From Ectobius pallidus (Eukaryota; Arthropoda; Insecta; Blattodea; Ectobiidae), in the NCBI GenBank assembly GCA_964059195.1, contig CAXKWD010000011.1:28023791-28087790 (forward strand): 64,000 nt of DNA. The letters run 5' to 3'. Below are positions 22,179 through 33,434 of this stretch, piece by piece. The translations under genes and the position numbers were made by a program. Each line of letters begins with the position of its first letter. Within the stretch, counting starts at the first letter, position 1. The notes beneath the pieces are model-generated. The model was not told where the DNA came from. It saw nothing but the letters and a program-made list of their open reading frames with translations, and did no database searches.

Positions 22179-22562
22179 CTGAAATTAAAAATACGAACAT
22201 TTCTCTTGACCTAAGATATCAATGACGGAGTTTTATAAATTTTCTCCTATTTTCATGGCTGGTGTCATGAGAGAAGCTTCTTCTGGGCTGTACGATCATG
22301 GTCCACGGATTTTTGCCTACTGCATCTTCTGTAGCCAAAGTTCAACTAGAACACTTCCCTCCTGTCAATGCTCCAGCAGCCTCAAAAAAACCTACCACAG
22401 CAGCGGGTGAAATATTAGATTTAAAAAATGCAGACCATCACCTAATAGCCCAGAAGATTGCTTCTTTTCACGTATAATTAACTTGTACCGTAATGACTGC
22501 TGAAACCCTGGAATAATTAGTTTGTAAATCTACAGTACACATCTTTTAGAAGAAAGTGTATA

Positions 22563-22867
22563 TATATGTAGGTATTTTACATATATAGATGGATTACAGA
22601 ACTTAAGGAAGATATGGCAGAGCTACATATTACAGTAGAGGATTTAATATACAAGACAGACACACTCAAGATATTGAAAGACAAACACACTACACTACAG
22701 ATGAAAATCAACAAACAGAGAATAGGAAGAGTAGTTCCAGAAGCAGAAAGAAAATTGTGGTCAGAAAGGATGAAGAAGTACTGGGCTGACAAAAAGAAGA
22801 AAAACCTCAACCAGAAACCTGACTAAAGTGGTCCTATGAAGGCCAAAAAAAATTAAAAAAAAAAAAG
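22563..22867 (+). pseudogene. LINE 3' end (RT C-terminus plus poly(A))
   Basis: The plus strand encodes ELKEDMAELHITVEDLI ... GRVVPEAERKLWSERMKKY and WADKKKKNL before a stop, then tcctatgaaggcc and an A-rich tail of about 20 bases. The basic ERxxxxSERMKxxWxxKK end is typical of RTE-like LINE ORF2 C-termini. 5'-truncated. Confidence 0.6.
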
Positions 22868-24278
22868 TAGGTATTTTGACAGTTGAAGGTAGAAGAAGCC
22901 CTTTAATTGGTAGATATCTGGGGTGCACGGGCAAAGAGAGTTGAGTCCACCATCCTAAAAAATTGAGATATGTCCATAGAGTTATGGATAAAAATGTTCT
23001 CTACATTTGTGTTAAGTCCTGTAAGTCATAATCTAAATTGTACGGTAGTTATGGATGTGTGCCTCATGGGTTTATCCATCTCTAAAGCTATGTTGGGCTG
23101 GTATAGTGTGTTAAGTCACTCTAATTCTCAGTAACAAGAAAGTGGACTTAACTGTTTTTGCCCACGCACCGCGGATACTAATTATTACAACTACTACTAC
23201 GTGGCTATAAATCCATGGAGGGACTGGGTCTGCCATCCAACCATCATCTGATATACCATGGGCAGATGGAAGGATGGATGTATGCTGACACACACTGCCA
23301 TTATTCATGGTTTCCATGACCGGAGATGATATTCATTAAAAGAAGAAACTTGTCATGGAGTGGTATAAATTTATAACACTCCAGGGTTACCAATCTGATT
23401 GCTTCACATGGAAAATACCATTTTAGTTAAAAAAAATAATGGCATATGGTTATTAAGTAGATTCAATTTGCTAAAAATTGCGAATTTTAAAATTGACTAC
23501 CCTTTTTTAAATGTGAAATTTCTCACGGTGCTTGCAAAACATATTTTGTGGGTGAAAAGCATGGTGCGCCATGTACGAGAGAATCAATAACAGCTGTCTA
23601 CGCGCTCCAATATGGCTGGAACCAGGTACAATAAATCTAACATGTATTACTAATTCACAAATTTTAACGGCTGTCTAATAAATAGTGTGTGATACATATA
23701 GTAAAATTATTTTATTTTGCTTGTAGGATTGCTATACTTGCCCTCACAGGCTCGTTTTGCAAACATACCAACTCACAAAATAAAATGTTTTTACCACTTG
23801 GATCATAAATAATTCCTTCTAGATGGAACGATTGCAAACTTCTGACGAGGATAATTGTTACTTTCACTCATACATCAATATTTTTATCTTCATCATTAAT
23901 GTGAAAGAATTTCAATAAACTGAAATATACTTTTGTAGCGTAACTTTATTTACCTTAATTCACTTTCTGCGTGGTTTGTAGGGTGATGTTCCTGCATTTT
24001 GAGCAAACCGACAACTGAAATCTTTGAGACCAGCTGTTGGTGAGAGGGAGCATTATGGTGGGGATGTACTAAGAAGCGGTGGTAGGAGATGGGTTCGAGT
24101 GTCTGTGTGTATTATTGTATCAAACAGTATGTATGACTTAAAAAGGAGTTAGTTTTTTAAATAAGGAGAATATTCGTTTTCCATGAAACATTATTATACC
24201 GTGGACTTCAAGTATCTTTTCCATGAAACACACTTTTCCTAGTAGTCACATTTAGAACACTCTGAGTTTATTACGTGA
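22868..24278. other. IDH3G intron, unassigned part
   Basis: A segment near 23640-23790 (aatagtgtgtgatacatat ... ctcgttttgcaaacatacc) is repeated diverged near 62430-62540, so it is a dispersed repeat of unknown type. Confidence 0.5.
23640..23800. repeat. dispersed repeat, copy 1 (second at 62400-62565)
   Basis: Both copies carry ttcacaaattttaac-like sequence, gtctaa(t)aaatagtgt(g/a)tgatacat, ttttattttgct, ctcgtt(t/c)tgcaaacatacc and aaataaaatntttnt in the same order and orientation. Non-coding; family unknown. Confidence 0.6.
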
Positions 24279-24291
24279 CTACCTGTATATG

Positions 24292-25149
24292 AGAATATTA
24301 TAGGAGAAAAATTTCTCCAACACTGGGACTTGAACCCAGGACCTTCGGCTATTCGCGCAAATGCTCTACCAACTGAGCTAAGCCGCAGTTCAATTCACAG
24401 CGCCAGATGGAACCTCTCTCCTATGACTGATTGCCCTTGTGATCTACCTCACAGACAGACAAGTTATGTCATATGCAGACTGTGACGCACACTATGTAGT
24501 GATTTTTGTGACTGGGCTCCCACTGTTATTGTACAGTTAACATTCAAGATAGATATATAAGCATTCATGAACCACAGATTATTGTCTCTGTTGGACATTA
24601 TATGAGAATATTATAGGAGAAAAATTCCTCCAACACTGGGATTTGAACCCAGGAGCTCTACCAACTGAGCTAAGCCGGAGTTCAATTCACAGCGCCAGAT
24701 GGAACCTCTCTCCTATGACTGACTGCCCTAATGGTCTACCTCACAGACAGACAAGTTATGTCATATGCAGACTGTGAGGCACAATAAGTAGTGATTTTTA
24801 TGACCGGGCTACCACTGTTATTGTACAGTTAACATTCAAGATAGATATATAAGCATTCATGAACCACAGATTATTGTCTCTGTTGGACATTACATGAGAA
24901 TATTATAGGAGAAAAATTCCTTGGACACTGGGACTTGAACCCAGGAGCTTCAGCTATTCGCGCCAATGCTCTACCAACTGAGCTAAGCCGGAGTTCAATT
25001 CACAGCGCCAGATGGAAAATCTCTCATATGACTGATTGCCCTAATGGTCTACCTCACAGACAGACAAGTTATGTCATATGCAGACATATAATATTCTCAT
25101 GTAACGTCCAACAGAGACAATAATCTGTGGTTCATGAATGCTTATATAT
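24292..25149 (-). mobile_element. tandem array of tRNA-like repeat units with inverted end
   Basis: Three head-to-tail units (24292-24600, 24601-24893, 24894-about 25083) each carry, on the minus strand, a tRNA-like block: A box TTAGCTCAGTTGGTAGAGC, anticodon-position GAA, B box GGGTTCAAGTCCCAG. Unit 2 has lost about 20 bp of the anticodon arm and unit 3 lacks its far half. After unit 3 comes a 65-bp inverted copy of the unit's end (gtccaacagagacaataat ... gcttatatat). The composite is flanked by ctacctgtatatg (24279-24291, 25150-25162), a probable 13-bp target duplication. The acceptor stem does not pair and the anticodon stem has a mismatch, so these are not functional tRNA genes. Confidence 0.8.
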
Positions 25150-25247
25150 CTACCTGTATATGTTTCACAAGTCATGTGGGCAAACAAAGGATCAAATGAA
25201 ATACAGTAAAGATAATTTACAACGTATACAGTTCTGCGTGTTCTTAC

Positions 25248-25351
25248 CTGAATACCTCCTTTACATAATTCATTAGTTCTGGGCCAATGCCTCCCCCAGG
25301 CAACATGGAGACAGTATGGCGACCTCCATACTTAGCCTTTGGAATAGGTGC
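25248..25351 (-). CDS. IDH3G: IDH3G exon encoding [20 protein letters not shown]
   Basis: First recognised exon, 104 bp. After acceptor TTTGTAG it reads [14 protein letters not shown], then the nucleotide-fold opening loop GGGIGPEL, and ends in VKEVF plus two bases of an Arg codon before donor GTAAGA. The KYGGRHTV segment is the usual start of the mature gamma subunit. The loop has Gly where the alpha subunit has Asp (GDGIGPE); from memory this is normal in insect gamma subunits. The frame runs in at phase 0, so the preceding leader exon should end on a codon boundary. Confidence 0.93.
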
Positions 25352-25955
25352 CTACAAACATATTAAATCAAACAATATTAGCTACACTCTTACATTTTGT
25401 CAAGTCTTTAAACCTCTACAATTCATTACTTCAAACAGTCCGGCACCAGTGACATCTACAGCAAATACAAGTTACTGTGATGCATGACAGAAGAGGATGG
25501 AAAGATAGAGAGCTGAAGAGTATTACTAATTTAAAACCAATTTACATCTTTTACATTCTGCCTCCTTAAATGTTCAATCAGCAGCTTCAATTTTGATTGT
25601 TTGAATTGTGATAATTATATATATAACTTATAGGCCTACTTATCACAGGGTCTACTGTTAAAAGAAAAAACCTAGCTCAAAGCAAAACTATAATCAATGG
25701 CATTTTATTCCATGACATGACAGATCCTACTATCCAACTGCTGTATAATCTATCTATGTTTCTTGACTTTGTATGCAGAACAGGAATAGAAACATACCTC
25801 TAAACATTGTAGAATCACTAATTCTACAACAGAACCTCTGTTAACCAAAACAATGGTGATTTCAGACAACCAAAATTTTGGATAGAAATTAAAATGTAAT
25901 TTCTAGAGGTTAATAATCATTTTTTGCAGTTTTAGGTGAAAGTAAATACATATAA
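25352..25955. other. unassigned stretch upstream of first certain IDH3G exon
   Basis: AT-rich. A tract near 25815-25890 (acagaacctctgttaacc) resembles a worn pogo/Tigger-type end but has no partner. Confidence 0.4.
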
Positions 25956-26545
25956 TACATGGGTAAGTCAATAAGTATCCACACTTTTTGTTTAATCTTT
26001 TGTAGGTTGGCTGTACCGCTTTGTGCTCGTGCATGTTGACATGTTGTTCATTTCTTTCCGCTTGTAGAATGTTTGACGGTTACAACTCCACTAAGTGCTG
26101 CACTGTTGCACATTAAGCATGGCTGCACCACTCAGCATTTGCACCAAAGAAGAACAGCGTGCAGTGATCCATTTATTGTTGTCTGAAAGTGTAATTTACA
26201 AGGAGCCAAAATCCATCAAAGACTTTCTGCATAGTATGGGGGCAATGTTTTACCACGGCGAAGCGTGTATAAATGGATTGAAAAGTTAAAAAATGGTCGA
26301 ACAAGCGTGAAGGACGAGGAAAGATGCCCATCCATATCCACTAGTGATGCCAACACTGAGCAAGAGCATATCATGATTCAGACAGAGTGACTGTTGATGA
26401 AGTGGCAAACCATATGCAAATTAGCCATGGTTCTGCATATGACAGACCAAGAACTGAAGGAAGTGGTGCATATGTGGTTTGTTACTCAGCCAAAATACTT
26501 TTTTTCTGAGTTCCTAAGAATGCATGTCAGGGAAAACCTATTGTA
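25956..26545 (+). pseudogene. internally deleted mariner-type transposon
   Basis: Starts acatgggtaagtcaataagt, a mariner-type terminal sequence, then encodes MAAPLSICTKEEQRAVIHLL of the N-terminal helix-turn-helix domain, a frameshifted stretch through EACINGLKS, EVANHMQISHGSAYD, and then jumps directly to the C-terminal ELKEVVHMWFVTQPKYFFSEF. The whole catalytic DDD domain between is missing. Several stops. The right end is not clearly located. Confidence 0.7.
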
Positions 26546-27044
26546 AGCAGGGTGAATACAACATTCCGTTGTTTAATATGTTGTACTGATTTCTTAAAGT
26601 GTTGAAATACTCGAACACTGCAAGTTTACATAAGAGAATGCTGGCAATTGCATGGGGTTAGGTCTGCTAGCATCATGATTTAAGTTGCAGGACCTTTAAA
26701 CTGCTCTCATTTTAATACAAAAGTGCAACAATTGTTTAACAATGTGGACACAGAATTACTGTCATGTGTAGCTTTATGGAACAAATAATTTGGCCAATGC
26801 TTTCACAATATTTCCAGTTCTGGAAAATAGGGATGTTAACTTGGGAAGAGAAAATTAACAGAACTCCAAGAAAAACTGCTATGTCAAAATAAACTATTTC
26901 TTTTGCTGATCATAAACTTTAAAATTACACAAAACAAATGAGAAGCCTAATATAATTTTGGAAAGCAGCAAATCTTAATTAAAGGTTAGATCTCCAGAAT
27001 TGAATTACTACCGAATTGTACACAGTTCAGCTTTTATCTTGAAT
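26546..27044. other. unassigned stretch
   Basis: AT-rich; nothing recognised. Confidence 0.5.
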
Positions 27045-27052
27045 GATATCAT

Positions 27053-27558
27053 TAGGGCCCGGATTTCCATGCAAATACATTTTTTATATACTTTAATTAC
27101 ACTTCTCAAACTTTGTAGTTATTCATTTCATTACTAATGGATTCTAAATAAGCAAACTTTCTCTGTGCATGTTTGCATATTTTGGCCTTTTCAAGGCAAA
27201 ATTCTCTCGTCCATCGTTGCGAGCTAGAGCTAGAGTGTTGGAGACCTTACTTATTGACCAACCCTCGTACTTAATTCAAATCCTGATCTTAAGTATGCAT
27301 CTGTTAACTTCCTGTGAAGTAGAAAGATCATTTTCTGCATTCAAGAATATCTTTACTGATAAACGCATGAGTTTGAGCAGAATTTGGATATATATTTGTT
27401 ATTGTACATTGTTTTAAAAGAAAATAAAATGCATTGCAGTACAGTTGGGACTTCTGATAGTGCATGTTTTGCCCTTCATTGTGCACATTTGGAGATATGA
27501 TAATGCATGAATGCATGCATATTTTTAGGTTTGATAGAGCATGGAAATCCGGGCTTTA
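27053..27558 (+). mobile_element. hAT element remnant with C-terminal dimerisation domain
   Basis: 506 bp between TIRs TAGGGCCCGGATTTCCATG and its complement (TAAAGCCCGG...), flanked by gatatcat/gatatcac (27045-27052, 27559-27566; one mismatch). Inside, plus strand 27169-27417 encodes LLTSCEVERSFSAFKNIFTD and KRMSLS, the hATC dimerisation signature (SxVERSFS). The rest of the transposase is deleted. This links the non-coding relatives at 11.1 and 20.3 kb to a hAT source. Confidence 0.88.
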
Positions 27559-27566
27559 GATATCAC

Positions 27567-28013
27567 ATTCAATTCATAATAGATACTGAAAGCATATTAA
27601 CAAATGTAATACTTCAAGGACAAAGTCTATATTGATCAATTGACGTTACTTGCGATGAGCTGCCTGATGCACTTTTTTCACTGAGGTGGCACTTGAGGTA
27701 ATCAGTTTCCCTAGGCTAATTTCTATATTAAAATACCAATCATATACACAGTTGATAAGTAGATTGTAAAGGTCACAAGCATTATTCAGAATGACAAGTA
27801 ATATTTCCAGTTCTGCTGGTAAAATACCAGAAACCCTAGAGGGAAGTGTAAAAGCTCTATGGGTGGTAGTAAATTTAACTAAGTGAAGAGGAGAAAATAA
27901 CACTTTGCTGCTGCAGTTTTAATAAACAAAATATATTCATGTTTTAACTTTCTTGTGGTCAACAAATTTTTTATGTTACTTAAGGTAAAAAAATCAATTA
28001 TATATTTCCTTTC
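27567..28013. other. unassigned stretch
   Basis: AT-rich; nothing recognised. Confidence 0.5.
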
Positions 28014-28015
28014 TA

Positions 28016-28629
28016 CAGTAGAACCCTGCTTATCCAAACTGAAACTGATTTTTCTGGATGTAAAATTTTTAAGTTTGAGGGACTTATTTTTCATAGACCT
28101 CTACTTAAAACCTCCAAAAGAAAAAAAAGTACAGTACAAAGAGATGAGAGTAAAAATATTGCTGTCTGGTTCTTCTCAACAGGTCATAAATATGTCTATT
28201 ATCTTTTACAATGGAACTTTTAGCTAACATTAAGGTTGGTACTGTTAAAAGAGAGAGGGGTTATTCTGACTTCCACCAATTCACGTAGTGAAAACTTTTA
28301 AATTATTCATGGAGGAAAGTGAGGAGACATCTCCTGAAGATGTTCTACTAATTCAGTGATGGAGAGACATAGAAGCAAGGGAATAATGGAAAAGAAGATT
28401 AAATCTAAAATATCTGATTTTTTAATCAGCAGACTATTAGATACCACACTGTACAGCCCAAGGTATTTCCAATCATACATGTTTACAGAATTACTGAATT
28501 TAAATGTTTTAAATGGCATCGAACTATTTTTATTTAAAAGGAGTGGATATAAAGGAATTAATCGATTATCCAAAAATTTGAGTATCCGAAATCACCCCTG
28601 CCCAACTGTTTCAGATAAGCAGGGTTCTG
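28016..28629. mobile_element. pogo/Tigger-like MITE
   Basis: Left end CAGTAGAACCCTGCTTATCC after a TA (28014-28015); the right end is the complement of CAGAACCCTGCTTATCTGA. These match pogo/Tigger-type termini. The TA on the right is mutated. The 129-codon frame inside (28356-28745) runs past the element end and has no transposase motifs, so I do not call it a gene. Confidence 0.7.
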
Positions 28630-30177
28630 TCATAAATTTTACATCACCTACCTGCAGTACATCTTCAATCAAGTTTGTGACATATAATAATCAGGGTTTT
28701 CAGAAATTCTATGGCAACTTACAAATCAGGCAAATATTTTTCTAGTGAATATAAAACAAAATACGTAGCAGAATGACTTGTCATATGAACTATAAGCTAG
28801 GACCTCAATTACTTTCATCCAGTGAAACTAGTCATATTGCAATATATATTACAGTACACGAGACTAATATACGTTTATGAACATACCACTGAAGATATCT
28901 ATAGCTCTAATAGATTTATAATGGTGGAAGGTTCATTTAGATTCATCATAAAGTCATCTATTTTTTCTAATTAAAAAGTGCTACCAGTATATAATAATGT
29001 TGTAATTACATCTGATCCTTTGTCCATAGGTGCACAGCTTACTGCACTTAGCTATGATTATGATGAAATTTACAATTACAAAATAAATAGAAATTTCACA
29101 TCAGAAATATTAATTGAATTCTCCGAGACAAGCAGACTAGTGCATTCTCAATATCTATGTACACGATAGGTGAAAAATGTATTAGAGGATTAATTACTAT
29201 GGAAATTATTCACTTTATAATCTTTTGCTGTTAGCTATGCATAACTTGTTAGTTATTTTTAACCATGACCTGGATTTAGTCCAATAATAGCAGTAAACAC
29301 TACTGGGTACAGTACACTCAGTGCAAATATACGTGCAACATAATACCATGCTTATACAGTTACTAGCACCAGGACAAAATATTTAACCTAACACTGCTAC
29401 ATGTACAGACTTCCATTAACACAGGACAACACAGAACTTCATGGAAAACAAACTAACACAAAAGGACAATTATATCAGAGCACTGCATCTAAGAATATGT
29501 TGTTCATCAAGACTGAATAAATTTTAGAACATAGAAATAGAGGAAGGTCAGTCACTCTGAATAGAAGAGTTTATCAGACAATGAATTTTTGTACTAGCAT
29601 TTGTTGGTTATATCCCAGTCCTGATTGACGGAATGTGTGCATAAATTCAGTACTCCTTTGTCTGTAGACACACAGATGTAACAAACTCCTGCGAGGAAAA
29701 ATTCTAGCACACTGGTGATGGTTACAGGCCTACATTGCAGCACACAGTCATCACCAATTAACCACAAATAGAAAACAAACAAGACAGATCAGTAGCAATT
29801 ATGATCCAAATCATTTTTTAGAAAAAAAAAATAGGTTGTTAGACTGCATAAGTTACATAGAGACTGAAAAAGCTCTAGGGCAACTTGACAGAGAAAAACT
29901 CTGCAGCCATCACTTGTCTTATAAATACCGAGAAAACTCTATAGAGAATAATTATTTTTCGACCTTTGTTTATTCAATTGCTTGCTTGTTATGGTTATTT
30001 ACCAAATATTTTGCATTACTACTGAGGACTGTAATAGATGCCAATGTGCCAACATTTTGTCCTGCAGGAAAAGTGGCTAATTTTCTTATACACCGCATAT
30101 ACCAGTGATATACTATATTTGGTACAGTTCAAAACATTTTTCATTACAAAAATGTTGTAGGAATTTTAAATGTCTAC
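28630..30177. other. unassigned stretch
   Basis: AT-rich; short open frames without family features. Confidence 0.5.
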
Positions 30178-30344
30178 CTACCAAATACGAAAAAGTAGCA
30201 GCTTTGCTAACTTGTTGGCCCTTCTTTTAAACCTCTCATAAGTTTGTGCAGTGCCAGGACATGTAAAAATTGGTGTACGGGAGTAGTATGCCTGCACAGC
30301 TAGGGCATCACATGGAAAAGATGTAGCCCTTCTCGCTACACTCT
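30178..30344 (-). CDS. candidate IDH3G leader exon (unproven)
   Basis: Minus-strand open stretch after a good acceptor (pyrimidine-rich TTCTTTTCTTGCCTAATAACAG). It reads SVARRATSFPCDALAVQAYY, then SRTPIFTCPGTAQTYERFKR and RANKLAKLLLFRIW before TAG. The Arg/Ser/Ala-rich, nearly acid-free start resembles a mitochondrial presequence, and it lies on the IDH3G strand about 5 kb upstream of the first certain exon, which is where the missing leader should be. Against it: no clean donor gives the phase-0 junction needed, and the other two frames close quickly, so the open frame may be chance. Confidence 0.25.
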
Positions 30345-30639
30345 CTGTTATTAGGCAAGAAAAGAATACAGATGTGATGGTCTAATAAGTTACTGCAAAA
30401 TATTGCAATCAACAACCATTTCGGATTAGTAATAGAGCTGTATTTCTTTTAGTAGATTTTTTTGGGAAAATAAATTATATAGAAGATAGTGCTTCTTGTC
30501 TTGTATCACAAAACAATTTATTAAGGACTGAAATTTGGAGTATTATATCTCCATAAAAACTTAAAATGAAAAACACCAGAGTCAAGAACAGCAGACACTG
30601 GAATGGCTCCAGGAAGTTAAAGATGAATCTCCTACAGCA

Positions 30640-30910
30640 TTTTAATTTTCTGAAGACAATAGTATATCAGACCATGGGAAGAAAACTGAAAAGCTAGACA
30701 AAGAAAATCCTAAACGAAGTGAAGAAGACACAGACTCTGAGAACTCAGCAGAATCCGATGCTCAAATTTCTCCACAGTATTTAGGCTGAGACAACAAGAA
30801 TTTGTGGAATGCCCACTCTCCACCACCTAATACACGTACTAGGAAGAAGAATAATTTCATTCATCCGCTGGGAGCAAACAAGGAGCTCAAAACGCAATTC
30901 TGTAACGTAA
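30640..30910 (+). pseudogene. possible piggyBac-type transposase N-terminal relic
   Basis: In one frame with a single stop: KSEEDTDSEN-like acidic run (PKRSEEDTDSENSAESDAQ), ISPQYLG, stop, DNKNLWNAHSPPPNTRTR and KKNNFIHPLGANKELK. An acidic N-terminus followed by W..PP..RTR..N is the pattern of piggyBac-type transposases just before the DDD domain. Nothing further C-terminal is seen. Tentative. Confidence 0.35.
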
Positions 30911-32961
30911 TTTAACGAAATGCAATGTAATGCTCTGTAATTTGAAAATATATGCCCTGATAATATTATTTAATGAAAGATATTGAAACAAATATCTTTC
31001 CCAAAACCATAATTACAAAAACTTTCAAAAGCAATTGTTGAACAACAATAAATAGGTAGTATGACAATGATTGGTACTATGCGGCACTGCGCTCACATGT
31101 CAACCAATGAACTCGACCAACACCGGGTCAAATAGTGTCCTCAACTACTGACAAAATGTAAATGTAATGGAGGAAAGCCTTGAAGATTAACCTTATACAG
31201 TTAGCGATGTTTTTCAGTACATTCTCATACCTTGGCAGTAGAGCAGTGCTACTGTCACTTGGCGGGGGTTGGTAGAGCTGGGACAGTGTAACATACTGGT
31301 ATTCTATTCCTTCATATGTGTTAAAAGTCCCTATTTAAAAGATTACATATTACATAGTTTGATGTATAACACGTATCTTGAAGCATGTTAAATAAAATCC
31401 AGGCTCCACTTAATCAACAGAAGAAATAATCTGCTGGCGTCTTGCTAGCTGACAGTGGGTAGTCATCCACTTTCAAGATTATTTATAAATTCTACTCTTA
31501 AAAGTAACTGTTCATTTCTGTTGTCTTTAACATTATAACACTTTAGTTTTTCAAGGATGGATTATGACAGGCAATCCAATGCTTGAATGATCTCGCATCA
31601 ACACATAATTTAATTTCTTTCATATTTTAAAATACAGTAATTCCTGTATTATTTGTAATCTGTACATGTAACTGAACAATTAAGAAAATAAAAGTTACAA
31701 AACCCATAAAACCAAACATGAAATCAGGGTTACAAAACCATAAACTCACCTCTTCCATTTTAATATTAGCATAACACTTGTTTCCATATAACATACATTG
31801 AACATTTTCTAGCTTTCTATTGCATGACTTCATGCAAATGCACACTAGCATCACACAGTCACCAACAGCTGTGTCATGCAAGCAAGCAATTCACAACCGT
31901 AACAGAATATTCTTACAACACAGGCATAGTAATGGATCTAATTGAAAATTAAAATCGGCTGACTTATGAGGCATATTCATTCCTCAGATCACTTACTATT
32001 ATGTACATTAGTTGTTCATAGGGTTAAAAGTAAAAATATAAAATTTAATTTCATCCAAATATCACAAATATTTTATAGTGGAAATGTTTGGTGTTTATAT
32101 AAACTGAACTCAATTTGCCTTCCACAAACATCTGTAAGAGTGAAAATTTTATACACTATAATTAGAAGAAAGAGATCACATATACTAGGAAGCAGAAAAA
32201 CAGATAAAATCCAATCCAAAACCAGATAAAAAAAATACACGGATAGCTGATTCTTTTAAAATAAAATTTATAATACAATAACAGTAAGCAAATGGTTTGT
32301 GTATCAAATTCTGGGAGCAGTGTATTAGCATTTGCATAAGCAATCCGTTGTGTTATTTTACATTCAAAGGCAATTTAGAAAGCTGTTTTAGCTCACAATT
32401 TCCAAATCCCTTGTATTTCAAACACTCAATACTCACAACACGCTTTTGCAGTGGTGATTTATGCTGAATATCATATTCAGATTGTGTGGCTGCCTAAAAA
32501 TAAGAAAATTACATTAACCTTGTCAATTCATGAACTTCCAATATGACCATATTATATAACGTATTTGAAACGCGAACTTTCTTCTTTCTTGTAGTTCATG
32601 GTCTAATATAGACATAGACATAGACATCAGTTCATAGTTCAGCAGTAATTTTCTTTCAAACAACTGCTGGCAGAAAAGACCATATCTCCAGGACACTTTT
32701 TTCTGGTTATTTGTATGTATAAGCAATGATTTTCTGCAATTCTCTAAATTATAGTCTTTATTCTTCTGGAATTGTGTTTGTTGCACATTTCAGTGCCTTA
32801 TTAAGGCAGAGATTCTGTTTCTTTCAATGTTTAGGTGAATGACACAACACTTGAATTAGAAGAGCGAGATAAAAGCACAGGGACATTTATCTACAGTGCC
32901 TTGAGCCAGAGGCAGTAATTCTCACATTCTGCGTCTAATGCCACACTAGCTAATAAATGGG
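30911..32961. other. unassigned stretch
   Basis: AT-rich; several 60-87-codon open frames lack any protein-family feature. No element ends found. Confidence 0.5.
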
Positions 32962-33174
32962 ATGTATGATGGTTTTTCGGGATTCCAACTGGGTGAAGAG
33001 TTTATGTCGTCTGAGCTAGTAGCAGCCAAAACCTCGGACTACATAAACTCCTTCACTCCTTTGGTCCTTCCAACTGGATGAAGGAGTTTATGTAGTCCGA
33101 GCTAGAAGCAGCCAAAACCTCAGACTACATAAATTCCTTCACACGGTTGGAATCCCGAGAAATCATCATACATA
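32962..33174. repeat. 213-bp fold-back repeat with nested palindromes
   Basis: Outer arms atgtatgatggtttttcggg and its complement extend about 75 bp; within each, gagtttatgtngtcngagc and its complement pair again, so the element can form either one long hairpin or two short ones. A ctagnagcagccaaaacctc unit occurs twice in direct orientation. No target duplication found. Confidence 0.7.
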
Positions 33175-33434
33175 ACCTATGCTCTGAAAGAATCAAGTCT
33201 TTTAACAATACGTGGGATGTTTATTCAGCAGCTGGTAGAACTGTTATGCTGAGACTTTGTGAGGCTTGTACAGGGTTTGTCTGTGTACTGTGAAGTCCAG
33301 TCTGTAACTCTAGTATTTAATTGTGTACAGTGTTTAATTGGGCATGTAATGCCCGGAGATTGACAGAATTGCATTATCTAAACTTATTTGGTAGGAGAAT
33401 TATCACTAAGAATTTCTTACCTCCATGTGGAACA

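Larger units (their letters stand above)
7303..25351 (-). other. IDH3G: IDH3G gene, NAD-isocitrate dehydrogenase gamma subunit (span of 7 exons)
   Basis: This is the regulatory gamma subunit of the mitochondrial matrix enzyme that oxidises isocitrate to 2-oxoglutarate with NAD+ in the TCA cycle; it works in a heteromer with catalytic alpha subunits. Seven exons were found by reading the minus strand; all splice sites are GT-AG and all phases join into one 1,050-nt frame ending in TAA. Family members are roughly 380-390 residues, so about 35-45 N-terminal residues, including the transit peptide, are missing and must lie above 25351. Introns are 0.3-4.9 kb and packed with transposons. Gamma rather than alpha is indicated by NLYGTIVSN where the catalytic subunit has aspartates (NLYGDILSD), by GGGIGPE in place of GDGIGPE, and by the HTPDLGG C-terminus. 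The gene appears intact; no exon carries a stop or frameshift. Confidence 0.93.

Noticed and set aside
24305..24385. Functional tRNA gene (minus strand, GAA at the anticodon position)
   Set aside because: A and B boxes are good but the acceptor stem does not pair, the anticodon stem has a mismatch, and the block recurs in a tandem repeat.
28356..28745. 129-codon gene
   Set aside because: Lies across the right end of a pogo-like MITE and shows no transposase or other family motif.
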